Below, one piece after another: positions 25,523 to 35,065 of a DNA stretch of 48,956 nucleotides. The translations under genes and the position numbers were made by a program. This DNA comes from an uncultured Hungatella sp. (GTDB lineage: Bacteria > Bacillota > Clostridia > Lachnospirales > Lachnospiraceae), in the NCBI GenBank assembly GCA_910577935.1, contig CAJTOT010000002.1, positions 69,292-118,247 on the forward strand. Reading direction: 5' to 3'. The stretch's first letter is position 1. Every line of letters starts with the position of its first letter. The notes under the pieces are model-generated. The model was not told where the DNA came from. It saw only the letters and a list, made by a program, of their open reading frames with translations, and did no database searches.

Positions 25523-27137
25523 TAGAATAAATCTCCTTTTGGGAATATTTGTAGTCTTTCGGGGACATGCCTGTTACCTTTTTAAAGACTTTGCTGAAAT
25601 AGTAGGCGCTCTCAAAGCCCAGCTGGTCGGCGATCTCGTAGATGAGATACTGCCCGGAGCTGATAAGCTCCTTGGCATGTTGGATCTTTACTTCAGCGAT
25701 ATAGTCGGAGACAGTCTGGTTCATATAGCGGCTGAAGGTGGTGCTGAGATACCCGGAACTGATCTTTAGATGGTCGGCGATGTCGGACAGCATCAGCTTC
25801 TCTCTGTAGTGTTCGTGGATGTAGCGTTTTGCCATGTAGACCAGCTTGTCGGAACGCTTTTCTTTCCGGTCCGTCAAAAGAGCACAGACCTTTTCGCAGA
25901 AGCTGTCCAGCCAGATCAGGATATCCTCCAGGCTGCCCAGCTGGGACAGCTCCCTGGCGATGCTCATGCTGTAGGGGAAGTCTCCCTCCTCGGCAATCTC
26001 GTTCAGCAGCAGGTCATGAAGGTATGTGTAGATGTTGATGCAGGCGCTGACAGCCTGGGTTTTGCCTGGCTTGTACTGGGAGAACAGGTCGGTGAGCTCG
26101 CGGAATATCTCCTTTAAGACCAGGCTGTCGTTCTCCTGCACAGCGGTGAACATAGACTTTTTGAGGAAATTGATATTGAATTCCCGTCCCCTGGAATCTT
26201 CTTCCAGAGTCTCCTGGTTCCTGTAGATGACAATGCTGGACACCGAGTCATAATAACAGCGGTTGAGGGCGAGACGGGCCTCCGCGAATGCCTGGGGAAG
26301 CTCTGCCAGATCCCTCCGTTTTTTGCTGATGCCGAACAGGGCGGTGAGGGCAAAGTAAGTGCTCAGGGCCACATTGATCTTGGTGCAGAAGTCAGAGAGA
26401 GATTTTTCGCTGTCATTATCAGGCTTGGGGGAGACGACAAGGAGCATGGTGTCCTTCTGGAGCGTCAGCAGTGTGTATCTGCCAAAATACCGCGCGGCGA
26501 TCCCGGAGACCACATCCTGAAGCTGACTGCTGATGAACTGGAAGTCATAAACCTTCGTCTGCCCGAACAGAATCTGCTCCGGCTTCATCTGGAACAGAAT
26601 CAGGTACACGGTCGGATAGCCGGCGGCGATCTCCGGACTGACAGGCGGCCTGGCCTCCGAAGCGCTTAAGATCAGCTGGGAAAAATAGTTGTTCTCCAGC
26701 TGTTTCTGATTGTCCTTGATGAGAAGAGTATACAATTCCTTGTTGTGGTGGCTCTCCATGCGGGAGCAGTATTCCTTCGCCTTGTCCAGGGCCTGGACAA
26801 GGGACTCAGGCTGTAAATCCAGTTTGACTAAGTAATCGACGGCTCCCAGACGGAGAGCCTGTTTCGCCAGCTGAAAATCTTCCAGATTAGTGAGGAAGAT
26901 AAAAGCGAACTCGCAGTTCTTCTCCTTGCAGGCCTCGATAAGCTCCAGCCCGTTCATCACCGGCATGCGGATGTCGGTGATGACAATATCCGGCTTCATC
27001 TCCAGAATCAGATCCACGGCGCTGTGGCCGTTGGTGGCTTTGCCTACGATGGAGCAGTCATATTCCTCCCAGCATATGAGGGAGGCGATGCCGGCCAGAA
27101 TCAAAGGTTCATCGTCAATGAGAATTACTCGGTACAT
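25491..27137 (-). CDS. yesN: Two-component response regulator, YesN/AraC type
   Basis: 548 residues. The N-terminal receiver has acidic pocket DDE (residues 8-10), phospho-acceptor Asp55 in ITDIRMPVMNG, and Lys in DYLVKLDLQ. The variable central region is about 300 residues. The C-terminal AraC double HTH has LSDIADHLKISSGYLSTTFSRY and LIYEIADQLGFESAYYFSKVFKK, followed by TGMSPKDY. It should bind DNA and activate the divergent transporter/lyase operon when phosphorylated by the kinase encoded 16 bases upstream. The symbol denotes family, not proven orthology. Confidence 0.93.
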   Translation of the reverse strand: MYRVILIDDEPLILAGIASLICWEEYDCSIVGKATNGHSAVDLILEMKPDIVITDIRMPVMNGLELIEACKEKNCEFAFIFLTNLEDFQLAKQALRLGAVDYLVKLDLQPESLVQALDKAKEYCSRMESHHNKELYTLLIKDNQKQLENNYFSQLILSASEARPPVSPEIAAGYPTVYLILFQMKPEQILFGQTKVYDFQFISSQLQDVVSGIAARYFGRYTLLTLQKDTMLLVVSPKPDNDSEKSLSDFCTKINVALSTYFALTALFGISKKRRDLAELPQAFAEARLALNRCYYDSVSSIVIYRNQETLEEDSRGREFNINFLKKSMFTAVQENDSLVLKEIFRELTDLFSQYKPGKTQAVSACINIYTYLHDLLLNEIAEEGDFPYSMSIARELSQLGSLEDILIWLDSFCEKVCALLTDRKEKRSDKLVYMAKRYIHEHYREKLMLSDIADHLKISSGYLSTTFSRYMNQTVSDYIAEVKIQHAKELISSGQYLIYEIADQLGFESAYYFSKVFKKVTGMSPKDYKYSQKEIYSNEQKSDSDHD

Positions 27138-27153
27138 AAAAAACTCCTGTTCT

Positions 27154-28947
27154 TTAAAGGGAATCCATAGGGGAAAATTCCAGGGGAAGGGATACGGTCA
27201 CACAGGTGTAAAAGCCCACCTGGCTCTCTATATGAAGACCGTACTGCTCTCCATATACCAACTTGATCCGGCGGTCCACGTTGGGCAGGCCGATGCCGCT
27301 CATGTAATGCTTCGTCACACGGGAGGTATCGGTCAGCATCCGGGCGATATTTTCCTCCGATATGCCCACGCCGTTGTCGCGGACACTGATATACAGCACC
27401 TGCTCCCGGGTGAAGACATGGATCTGGATAAGTCCCGGCTTTCCACTGGGTTCAATGCCGGAAAAAATGCTGTTTTCCACGATGGGCTGCAGAGTCAGCT
27501 TGATGATCCTGGCGTCGTAGAGGGACGGGTCATCCACGGTTATCTCCACATCAAAAAGCTCGATATAGCGGATTTTTTCGATGGTGACATAGCTGTCTAG
27601 AAAGTCCAGCTCCTGCCGGACCGTCACTTTTTCGTTAAAACCCTTGGCCATGTTTTTGAGCAGAGAAGACAGGGCGGAAACCACTTTTACAATTCCTGAG
27701 TTGTGCTGGAGCGTGGCGATCCACTTGATGGAATCCAGGGTGTTGTAGAGAAAGTGGGGATTGATCTGGGCCTGGAGCATCTTGATCTCCAGCCCCATCT
27801 TCTCCTGTTCATCCCGGATGCGGTTTTCCATCAGGATGGAGACCTGGGAGGACATCTGATTGATCTGCCGTCCGATCATCCCCAGCTCGTCGTCGGATTC
27901 AATATCCGGGTTTTTCCTGAAATCCCCGGAGGCGATGACTTCCATGTGCTGGCCCAGACGCATAATCGGGTTGGTCAGGTAGCGGCTGAACAGCAGGGAC
28001 AGGATAAACCCGATAAAAATACTGGAGAGAAAAACCAGCCCCACAGTGGCCCGTATGGCTCTGGGGTTGAGTGACATATTTTTTAAGGGCAGCACCTCGC
28101 AGAGAATCAGGCCGCTGACCGGCTGGCGTTCCCAGACGAGGATGCAGTCCATATCAAAAAGGCGGGTCCGCATGCTGCCGGCCTGGTCCGGGAGGGAGGC
28201 GAGGAGAGCCTGGATATCTGCCGTGGAAAAGGGGTCCATGTTCATGCTCTCCACAAGAGAAAAGTCGTCAGTCATGACAAAAATGGATTTGTCCTGGGGC
28301 AGGAGTTCCAGGGCATCCCGGAATAATTTTGGTGAGATGGTAAGGCACACCCAGGCGTCGTGGGGCAGTTCCTTTTTGGAATACTGGAGAGGACGGATGA
28401 GGGGAAGAAGCTTTGGGGTGGCTATGGTGTTCACCGTAAACGGGTTGTCTTTTAAGGTCAGGGCGTATTCACGCATGTCTTTTGTGAGAAGCTCGTCAAA
28501 CCAGGGAGCCGCCATGATGCAGTCGGCGTCGTTGTAGCTGCCGGAGGAGGTTCCTGCCTGGATAAAAAGAGAATTCTTTTCGTACACTGTGATTTTGTAG
28601 ATGTACTCATTATATCCGGAGATGGCGCACATATCCCTGAGCACATCGGCGGCGTAGATTCCCGACTGTTTGGTGAGGCGGGTATCGCTGCCGGAGAGGA
28701 TGGAGGCGAGGAACAGGGACTTCCGGCCGGCGCAGTTCTGGACGATGTTGATCATCTCGTCGCAGGCGATCTCCAGCCGAAAAGAGAGCGAGTGGAGCCG
28801 GTTGACGGAGCTGGCGGTTTCGTTGGAGATCATATCCTTCTTATAAGAAGAATAGGTGTAGACGCTGATGGTGAACGCGATACACATGATAATCAAAAGG
28901 TTGTATAATATCAGTCTTTTTCGGAAAGTAATTGGTATTTTTTTCAT
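27154..28947 (-). CDS. yesM: Sensor histidine kinase, YesM type
   Basis: 597 residues. TM1 near residues 10-30 (LILYNLLIIMCIAFTISVYTY), an extracytoplasmic dCache-like sensor of about 260 residues, TM2 (GLVFLSSIFIGFILSLLF), a HAMP domain and coiled coil. The His_kinase domain has phospho-acceptor His398 in QINPHFLYNTLDSIKW, and the C-terminal ATPase has VENSIFSG, VRDNGVGIS and GIGLPNVDRRIKL. It pairs with the YesN regulator. The ligand is probably the glycan or its bound lipoprotein encoded across the shared promoter region. Confidence 0.94.
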   Translation of the reverse strand: MKKIPITFRKRLILYNLLIIMCIAFTISVYTYSSYKKDMISNETASSVNRLHSLSFRLEIACDEMINIVQNCAGRKSLFLASILSGSDTRLTKQSGIYAADVLRDMCAISGYNEYIYKITVYEKNSLFIQAGTSSGSYNDADCIMAAPWFDELLTKDMREYALTLKDNPFTVNTIATPKLLPLIRPLQYSKKELPHDAWVCLTISPKLFRDALELLPQDKSIFVMTDDFSLVESMNMDPFSTADIQALLASLPDQAGSMRTRLFDMDCILVWERQPVSGLILCEVLPLKNMSLNPRAIRATVGLVFLSSIFIGFILSLLFSRYLTNPIMRLGQHMEVIASGDFRKNPDIESDDELGMIGRQINQMSSQVSILMENRIRDEQEKMGLEIKMLQAQINPHFLYNTLDSIKWIATLQHNSGIVKVVSALSSLLKNMAKGFNEKVTVRQELDFLDSYVTIEKIRYIELFDVEITVDDPSLYDARIIKLTLQPIVENSIFSGIEPSGKPGLIQIHVFTREQVLYISVRDNGVGISEENIARMLTDTSRVTKHYMSGIGLPNVDRRIKLVYGEQYGLHIESQVGFYTCVTVSLPLEFSPMDSL

Positions 28948-28969
28948 GAAACGTCCCCCTTCTCAGATT

Positions 28970-28998
28970 ATCATACACAAAAAAAGGGCATCTTACAA
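28970..28998 (-). promoter_or_regulatory. Promoter of the yesM-yesN-sulfatase operon
   Basis: On the minus strand TTGTAA (28998-28993), 17-base spacer, TATGAT (28975-28970). AAGGGGG lies before the yesM start. Confidence 0.55.
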
Positions 28999-29111
28999 TA
29001 TAAAATTATGCAAAATATATAAAAAGTAACAGAAAATGAAAATAGTACATTTTTTTAAAAGCCAAAAAAGAGATACCATAAAAAAAGAAAAATTAATCCG
29101 AAAATTATGGA

Positions 29112-29140
29112 TTCAGAAAGAGGGGAATTTTTGCTAAACT
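29112..29140 (+). promoter_or_regulatory. Candidate promoter of the glycosaminoglycan transporter operon
   Basis: TTCAGA (29112-29117), 17-base spacer, TAAACT (29135-29140), each four of six to consensus. A weak core fits an activator-dependent promoter, as expected under YesN control. The surrounding A-rich tract (28985-29110) may hold the activator sites. Confidence 0.45.
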
Positions 29141-29184
29141 AGGTACAACAAAGGTTGAACAGACCATAAGAGGAGGAAGCTATC

Positions 29185-30555
29185 ATGAGAAAAAGACAAT
29201 TGATTGCAGCATTGATGGCAGGAGTAGTAACCTGCGGCGCGCTTGCAGGGTGCGGCGGCGGAGACAGTTCGGCACAGAATCAGGACGGGGGGCAGACCAC
29301 GGCTGCCTCTTCAGGCCAGGGACAGAGCGCGGGAGGAAACAGTGAAAGCGGAAGCGCCCCGGAGGGCAAGCAGGTGCTGTCCGTGACCACCTGGGACAAC
29401 GAGTCATCACCCCAGTTTCAGGCAGTGATTGACGCTTACGAGGAAAAAAATCCTAATGTAGAGATTAAAATTATCGACACTTCCGCAGACGAGTACAACA
29501 ACTCCCTGGGAATCAGTCTTTCCGCGGCCCAGCCGGACCCGGATGTGATCTGGGTGAAGGACATGGGCTCCATGCTCCAGATGGCAGACAAAGAGCAGCT
29601 GATGCCCATCGATGACTTTATCGCCAAGGACAATTTCGACATGTCCATCTATAAAGGGGCGGCGGAGCAGCTGATGTACAACGGAAAGGCCTACGCTCTC
29701 CCCTACAGAAACGACTGGTATGTTCTCTATTATAATAAGGATCTGTTTGACGCCGCAGGTGTGGAGTATCCTTCCAACGACATGACCTGGGAAGAGTATT
29801 ATGAGCTGGCAGCCAAAGTGACCAGCGGCGAGGGCAGCAGCAAGGTATACGGAACACACAACCACACATGGCAGGCCCTGGTGACCAACTGGGCGGTACA
29901 GGACGGAAAGCACACAGTTGTGGAAAAAGACTACAGCTTTATGAAGCATTGGTATGAGGAGGCCCTGGCCCTTCAGGATGGCGGCTACATACAGGACTAC
30001 TCCACATTGAAGACGGCGAATATTCACTATTCCTCTGTATTTAAAAATCAGCAGTGCGCCATGATGCCTATGGGCACCTGGTTTATCGCGACCATGATGC
30101 AGTCACAGCAGGAAGGCGAAACCGACTTTAACTGGGGTGTAGCGACGATTCCTCATCCCTCTGACACGGAGACAGGCTACACTGTAGGAGCGCTTACCCC
30201 CATCGCCATCAGCGCGTTTACCGACCAGCCCGACCTGGCGTGGGATTTTGTCAAGTTCGCGTCTTCTGAGGAAGCTGCCGAGATTCTGGCCGAGCAGGGT
30301 GTATTTACCGGTATTCCTTCTGACGCAGCTATCAAGACCATCGCGTCTGCAGAGCTTTTCCCGGAGGGAGAGAGCAACGTTGAGGCACTGAAATACGTGC
30401 ATTATTCTTTTGACCGTCCTCTGGACCCCCAGATCGAGGAGATCCGCACCGTGCTCAACGAGGTACACGAGATGATCATGATCCACTCCTACAGCGTGGA
30501 TGAGGGACTTGCGGAACTGACTGAGCGAGTTGCGGAAATCAAAGGCTGGAATTAA
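29185..30555 (+). CDS. Sugar ABC transporter substrate-binding lipoprotein (glycosaminoglycan locus)
   Basis: 456 residues, full family 1 length. Lipobox ALAGC (Cys23), then a Ser/Gln/Gly linker. The mature fold starts VLSVTTWDNESSPQFQAVIDAYE and includes DVIWVKDMGSML, AYALPYRNDWYVLYYNKDLFD, MTWEEYYELA and GALTPIAISAF. It should capture oligosaccharides for the two permeases downstream. The first gene of the rightward operon, with the AGGAGGAAG ribosome site. A long stem-loop at 30578-30622 separates it from the permease genes, as often seen where the binding protein is needed in excess. Confidence 0.93.
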   Translation: MRKRQLIAALMAGVVTCGALAGCGGGDSSAQNQDGGQTTAASSGQGQSAGGNSESGSAPEGKQVLSVTTWDNESSPQFQAVIDAYEEKNPNVEIKIIDTSADEYNNSLGISLSAAQPDPDVIWVKDMGSMLQMADKEQLMPIDDFIAKDNFDMSIYKGAAEQLMYNGKAYALPYRNDWYVLYYNKDLFDAAGVEYPSNDMTWEEYYELAAKVTSGEGSSKVYGTHNHTWQALVTNWAVQDGKHTVVEKDYSFMKHWYEEALALQDGGYIQDYSTLKTANIHYSSVFKNQQCAMMPMGTWFIATMMQSQQEGETDFNWGVATIPHPSDTETGYTVGALTPIAISAFTDQPDLAWDFVKFASSEEAAEILAEQGVFTGIPSDAAIKTIASAELFPEGESNVEALKYVHYSFDRPLDPQIEEIRTVLNEVHEMIMIHSYSVDEGLAELTERVAEIKGWN

Positions 30556-30577
30556 GTCAAATACCCGTTAACAGAGA

Positions 30578-30622
30578 ATACTCTCGGAATCCTTCTGGCA
30601 AATAAAGAGATTCCGAGAGTAT
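30578..30622. promoter_or_regulatory. 14-bp perfect stem-loop between binding protein and permease genes
   Basis: ATACTCTCGGAATC (30578-30591) and GATTCCGAGAGTAT (30609-30622) pair perfectly around a 17-base loop. No T-tract follows and the next ribosome site is 9 bases on. Probably an mRNA-stabilising or processing element that raises binding-protein yield over permease. Confidence 0.65.
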
Positions 30623-30645
30623 ATTACAATCTAAGGAGGTTGCAT

Positions 30646-31563
30646 ATGAGCGGAGAAAAGACGACTTTTCTTACTTCCAAGCAGAGAAGGAAGATCCGGA
30701 ACAATATGACAGGCTACGCATTTATCATTCCCAACCTGGTGGGATATACCATATTTGTCTTCATACCGGTTATTTTCTCATTCGTGTTGAGTGTCATGAG
30801 CTGGGACGGCTCACAGAGGCCCATGGAATTTGTGGGGCTGGCGAATTTTGTTGACATCTTCGGGGATAAGATCTTCCGGGGAACCCTGGTGCACACTGTG
30901 AGCTACGCCCTGATGACCGTCGTGCCGACGCTGATCCTGGCCCTGCTGCTGGCAGTGCTCTTAAACAATAAGATTAAAGGCGTGGCTGTCTTCCGGACAG
31001 CGTTTTACTTCCCCTATATCGCCTCCATCGTAGCTGTGGGCGCCGTGTGGAACATGCTGTTCCAGCCGGATTTCGGTCCTGTCAATGAGATCTTAAAGTT
31101 TTTCGGTATGAAAAATCCTCCCAGATGGGTGGTGGACAAAGACTGGGCAATGGTGGCGGTGTCTATCGTGAGCGTCTGGAAGTACATGGGCTACTACATG
31201 ATCGTGTACCTGGCAGCGCTTCAGGGAATTTCCACCTCCCTGTACGAGGCGGCCAGCATCGACGGGGCCAACGGATGGCAGAAGCTTATATACATCACCG
31301 TCCCCATGCTGACTCCAACCACATTTTTCGTGCTGATCATGCTGACGATTCAGTGCTTTAAGGTCTTTGACCTGGTGTACGTCATGACAGGCGGAGGACC
31401 GGGAAACGCCACAAAGACTCTGGTCAACTATATCTATGAAAAAGCATTTACCAGCTGGGAATTCGGCCCTGCCAGCGCGGGAGCCATCGTGCTGTTTGCC
31501 ATCGTGTTAGCCATCACTTTGATCCAGTTCAGCGGTGAGAAGAAGTGGTCCAAAGACTTATAG
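30646..31563 (+). CDS. Sugar ABC transporter permease, MalF/UgpA type (glycosaminoglycan locus)
   Basis: About 305 residues. TM1 is GYAFIIPNLVGYTIFVFIPVIFSF, followed by VLSVMSWDG. The EAA loop is TSLYEAASIDGANGWQKLIYITVPML, and TGGGPGNATKTLVNYIY is typical of the last periplasmic loop. ATG 30646 sits seven bases after AAGGAGG, better than a TTG at 30640. Works with the 31577 permease; the ATPase must come from elsewhere. Confidence 0.94.
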   Translation: MSGEKTTFLTSKQRRKIRNNMTGYAFIIPNLVGYTIFVFIPVIFSFVLSVMSWDGSQRPMEFVGLANFVDIFGDKIFRGTLVHTVSYALMTVVPTLILALLLAVLLNNKIKGVAVFRTAFYFPYIASIVAVGAVWNMLFQPDFGPVNEILKFFGMKNPPRWVVDKDWAMVAVSIVSVWKYMGYYMIVYLAALQGISTSLYEAASIDGANGWQKLIYITVPMLTPTTFFVLIMLTIQCFKVFDLVYVMTGGGPGNATKTLVNYIYEKAFTSWEFGPASAGAIVLFAIVLAITLIQFSGEKKWSKDL

Positions 31564-31576
31564 GAGGAGAGATGTC

Positions 31577-32404
31577 ATGAGCGCAAAGAGAAAAGTAACA
31601 AAGATAATCCTGTATGTTCTTCTGATCTGTCTGGGAATAACCATGATGATTCCCTTTTACTGGATGGTGATCTCCTCCCTGAAGCTGAATAAGGACGTAT
31701 TTTCCATCCCCATGAGATGGTGGCCGGAAACCATGCACCCGGAAAACTACAGCGTGATCTGGAAGAAGCTGCCGCTGGTGACTTTTTTTAAGAATACCGC
31801 CAAGCTGACCATCATCACCACCATCGTCCAGCTGTGCACCAGCTGTTTCGCGGCATACGGTTTTACAAAGTGTAAATTTGTGGGAAGGGACTTAATCTTC
31901 CTCATGTATGTGACCACCATAGCGGTTCCGTGGCAGGTGTACATGGTTCCCCAGTTTATCCTGGTGTCCAAGATGGGTCTCAACGACACCCACATCGGAC
32001 TGATTCTGATGCAGGCATTTTCGGCTTTCGGCGTGTTCCTTATCCGCCAGTTCTACATCAGCATTCCGGATGAACTGTGCGAGGCGGCCCGGATCGACGG
32101 GCTGAACGAGTTCGGGATTTTCCGGAAAATCGTATTCCCTCTTGGGAAACCGGCCATGGCTACCCTGACCATCTTCACGTTCACCAATGTGTGGAATGAC
32201 TTTATGGGTCCTCTGATTTACTTAAAGACCAAGGAGCTGAAAACCGTGCAGCTGGGAATCCGAATGTTCATCTCCCAGTACGGCGCGGACTATGCCTGGA
32301 TTATGGCTGCCTCCGTGTGCTCCCTGATTCCCATTGTGATCGTGTTCCTGAGCTGCCAGAGATTCTTCGTGGAAGGCGTGGCGGCAAGCGGCATCAAGGG
32401 CTAG
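31577..32404 (+). CDS. Sugar ABC transporter permease, MalG/UgpE type (glycosaminoglycan locus)
   Basis: 275 residues. TM1 is ILYVLLICLGITMMIPFYWMV, followed by SSLKLNKDVF. The EAA loop is DELCEAARIDGLNEFGIFRKIVFPLGKP and the C-terminus is FFVEGVAASGIKG. ATG 31577 follows AGGAGGAGAG. The gene begins 13 bases after the preceding permease and 14 bases before the GH88 start. Confidence 0.94.
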   Translation: MSAKRKVTKIILYVLLICLGITMMIPFYWMVISSLKLNKDVFSIPMRWWPETMHPENYSVIWKKLPLVTFFKNTAKLTIITTIVQLCTSCFAAYGFTKCKFVGRDLIFLMYVTTIAVPWQVYMVPQFILVSKMGLNDTHIGLILMQAFSAFGVFLIRQFYISIPDELCEAARIDGLNEFGIFRKIVFPLGKPAMATLTIFTFTNVWNDFMGPLIYLKTKELKTVQLGIRMFISQYGADYAWIMAASVCSLIPIVIVFLSCQRFFVEGVAASGIKG

Positions 32405-32418
32405 AAAGTGAGGGTACT

Positions 32419-33597
32419 ATGGCGCAGACATTTGAATCGATTATGAAATATCCGGCGGTGGACGAAGAGCTGGCCAGGAAGGCGATGGAGGGCGCGGTGG
32501 GCGTTGTCCGGGAGGACCTGGGAAAGTTTACAAAGAAGTTTCCGTCGTCCAACAGCTTTGACGGGTTTTACGAGGCCACAGAGAATGTGGAGTGGACCAC
32601 AGGGTTCTGGACCGGAGTGATCTGGCTGGCCTATGAATATACCAGGGATGAGGCCTTTAAGGAGGCTGCCGGGATTCAGGTGGACAGTTTCCTTGAGCGG
32701 ATCAAGAATAAGATTGACGTGAATCACCACGATATGGGCTTCTTGTTCAGCCTCTCCTGTGTGGCGGCCTATAAGCTCACCGGCAGTGAGAAGGGCAAAG
32801 AAGCGGCTCTTCTGGCCGCGGACCATCTTGCAGAGCGGTATCGGGAAAAAGGAAAGTTTCTTCAGGCATGGGGAAACGTGGGGGAGGCCTCGGAGTACAG
32901 GCTGATCATCGACTGTCTTCTGAATCTTCCAATCCTCTATTGGGCCAGTGAAACAACCGGGGAGAAGCGGTACGCCCAGATGGCGGCCAATCACATCAGG
33001 ACGGCCATGAAATGTGTCCTGCGGGAAGATGATTCCACCTACCATACATATTTTATCGACATGGAGACGGGGGAGCCGGCCTACGGGGTCACCCACCAGG
33101 GGAACCGGAACAACTCCGCGTGGGCCAGGGGCCAGGCGTGGGGAATCTACGGCATAGCCCTCAGCTGCCATTACCTGAAAGACGAGTCTTACATCGACCT
33201 GTTTGTCAGGGTGACGGACTTTTTCATCAGACATCTGCCGGAGGATCTGATTCCCTACTGGGATTTTGATTTCGACACAGGGAGCGCTGAACCCAGGGAT
33301 TCCTCCGCGGCGGCCATCGCCGTGTGCGGCATGCTTGAGATGGTGAAATACCTTGACAAAGCGCGGGCTGCAAAGTATAGGGATGCGGCTTACAGAATCC
33401 TGTACGCGCTGATCAAGGAGTGCGCCAACACGGATACAGAGAAGTCCGACGGCCTTCTGCTCCACGGGACCTACGCCAGGGATTCCAGGGAGAACACCTG
33501 CACCAACCGGGGGGTGGACGAGTGCAACACCTGGGGAGACTACTTCTATATGGAGGCGCTCACCAGAGTTCTCTCAGACTGGAAGATGTACTGGTAG
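32419..33597 (+). CDS. ugl: Unsaturated glucuronyl hydrolase, GH88
   Basis: 392 residues, no signal peptide. An alpha6/alpha6-barrel enzyme that hydrates the 4,5-unsaturated uronate left by polysaccharide lyases and so releases the amino sugar. Family marks: ENVEWTTGFWTG, catalytic Asp105 in HHDMGF, Asp165 in LIIDCLLN (60 residues apart, matching the 61-residue gap between Asp88 and Asp149 of the Bacillus enzyme), NSAWARGQAWGIYG and YWDFDF. It splits unsaturated disaccharides of chondroitin, heparin or hyaluronan type, either sulfated or after desulfation. ATG 32419 is chosen over an upstream in-frame start inside the permease gene. Confidence 0.93.
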   Translation: MAQTFESIMKYPAVDEELARKAMEGAVGVVREDLGKFTKKFPSSNSFDGFYEATENVEWTTGFWTGVIWLAYEYTRDEAFKEAAGIQVDSFLERIKNKIDVNHHDMGFLFSLSCVAAYKLTGSEKGKEAALLAADHLAERYREKGKFLQAWGNVGEASEYRLIIDCLLNLPILYWASETTGEKRYAQMAANHIRTAMKCVLREDDSTYHTYFIDMETGEPAYGVTHQGNRNNSAWARGQAWGIYGIALSCHYLKDESYIDLFVRVTDFFIRHLPEDLIPYWDFDFDTGSAEPRDSSAAAIAVCGMLEMVKYLDKARAAKYRDAAYRILYALIKECANTDTEKSDGLLLHGTYARDSRENTCTNRGVDECNTWGDYFYMEALTRVLSDWKMYW

Positions 33598-33615
33598 ACC
33601 GGGAAAGGACAGGAT

Positions 33616-35007
33616 ATGAAGACGAATCTGATATATATTTTTGCCGATCAGTGGAGATATCACGCCATGGGCCATGTGGGCGGCGACCAGGTGGTCACGC
33701 CCAACATAGATGAGTTTGCCGGGGAGAGTCTGTGCTTTGACAACGCCTACAGCACCTTTCCCCTGTGCACGCCTCACAGAGGAAGTCTGATGACGGGGAA
33801 ATATCCTCTCTCTATCGGACTGTGGACCAACTGTAAAATCGGGCTGGAGGAGAAGCTGATGCTGAGGCCCCAGGAGACTTGTATCGGGAACGTGCTCCAG
33901 GACGGGGGATATGAGACGGGATACATCGGGAAGTGGCATCTGGACGCGTCGGAGCAGAACTTTACAAAGCACCCGGAGTCAGGGGCGGAGAACTGGGATG
34001 CCTACACACCGCCGGGGGAGCGGAGACAGGGGTTTCAGCACTGGCTGTCCTACGGAGCCTTTGACGATCACCTGAATCCCCACTACTGGGCGGACTCCCC
34101 CCGGCAGATCCGTCCGGGGAAATGGTCGGCGGAGTATGAGACGGATAAGGCTCTGGAGTATCTGGAAGAGCACAGGGAGGGGGAGAGGCCTTTCGCCCTC
34201 TTTGTGTCCTACAATCCGCCTCATCTGCCCTATGAGCTGGTGCCGGAGCGGTATTACGACAGATTTAAAGATCTCCCTGTTGCATGGAGGGCGAACGTGC
34301 CGGAGGAGATGCGCGCGCCGGAGATGGAGGTCAAAGCCAGACAGTATTTTGCCGCCGTCCACGGAATTGATGAACAGTTTGGGCGCATCCTCCGGTTCCT
34401 CCGGGAGAAAGGGATGGAGGAGAACACCCTGGTGGTGCTGTCGGCAGACCACGGGGAGATGATGGGCTCCCACGGCCTGATGAGCAAAAATGTCTGGTAT
34501 GAGGAGTCCATACATATCCCCCTGCTCATGAGGCAGAAAAACAGGATACGGCCGGGGAAGAGCGGAGTCATGTTTGCCAGTCCGGATCACATGCCCACAC
34601 TGCTGGAGGTTCTGGGGCTGCCGGTGCCGGACACCTGTGAGGGAATCAGCCACAGGGCTTCGGTGCTGGGAGAAGAGGAGCAGGCCCCGGATCACATGTT
34701 CCTCTGTTCTTATCCGGGCTCGGCGGAGAGCGTGTCGGCGTTCGCCAGGCTGGGGCTGACCCACAAGGCCCACGGCTGGAGGGGAATCAAGACCAGGGAG
34801 CATACATATGTGATAACCAACGGCTACATGCCGGAAGAAAAGCAGGAAGAGTATCTCTACGATGATGTCAACGATCCCTGGCAGCTCAAGCCCCAGGCGG
34901 TTTCAAGGGACTGCCGCGACCCGAAGGTGCTCAAGTTCAGGGAACTGCTGAAGGGATATTTGTCCATGCTGGACGACCCGTTTTTGTGGGAGAAGGAACG
35001 GCTGTGA
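33616..35007 (+). CDS. Sulfatase, type I (formylglycine-dependent), second copy
   Basis: 463 residues, cytoplasmic. N-terminal metal-site Asp11 in YIFADQWRYHAMGH, formylglycine motif CTPHRGS (Cys51), YIGKWHLDAS, and SADHGEMMGSHG. It is a different subfamily from the sulfatase at 24020 (DQWR and CTPHR rather than DTTR and CQPAR), so the two probably remove sulfate from different positions of the same sugar. The family includes N- and O-sulfatases for heparin and chondroitin; which applies is not visible. Lies between GH88 and the lyase in one operon. Confidence 0.93.
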   Translation: MKTNLIYIFADQWRYHAMGHVGGDQVVTPNIDEFAGESLCFDNAYSTFPLCTPHRGSLMTGKYPLSIGLWTNCKIGLEEKLMLRPQETCIGNVLQDGGYETGYIGKWHLDASEQNFTKHPESGAENWDAYTPPGERRQGFQHWLSYGAFDDHLNPHYWADSPRQIRPGKWSAEYETDKALEYLEEHREGERPFALFVSYNPPHLPYELVPERYYDRFKDLPVAWRANVPEEMRAPEMEVKARQYFAAVHGIDEQFGRILRFLREKGMEENTLVVLSADHGEMMGSHGLMSKNVWYEESIHIPLLMRQKNRIRPGKSGVMFASPDHMPTLLEVLGLPVPDTCEGISHRASVLGEEEQAPDHMFLCSYPGSAESVSAFARLGLTHKAHGWRGIKTREHTYVITNGYMPEEKQEEYLYDDVNDPWQLKPQAVSRDCRDPKVLKFRELLKGYLSMLDDPFLWEKERL

Positions 35008-35065
35008 GAGAAGAACAGGGGGCAGCCGGGGGGACGGCGGCCGAGACGAAGAGAGGGGAAGGGAA

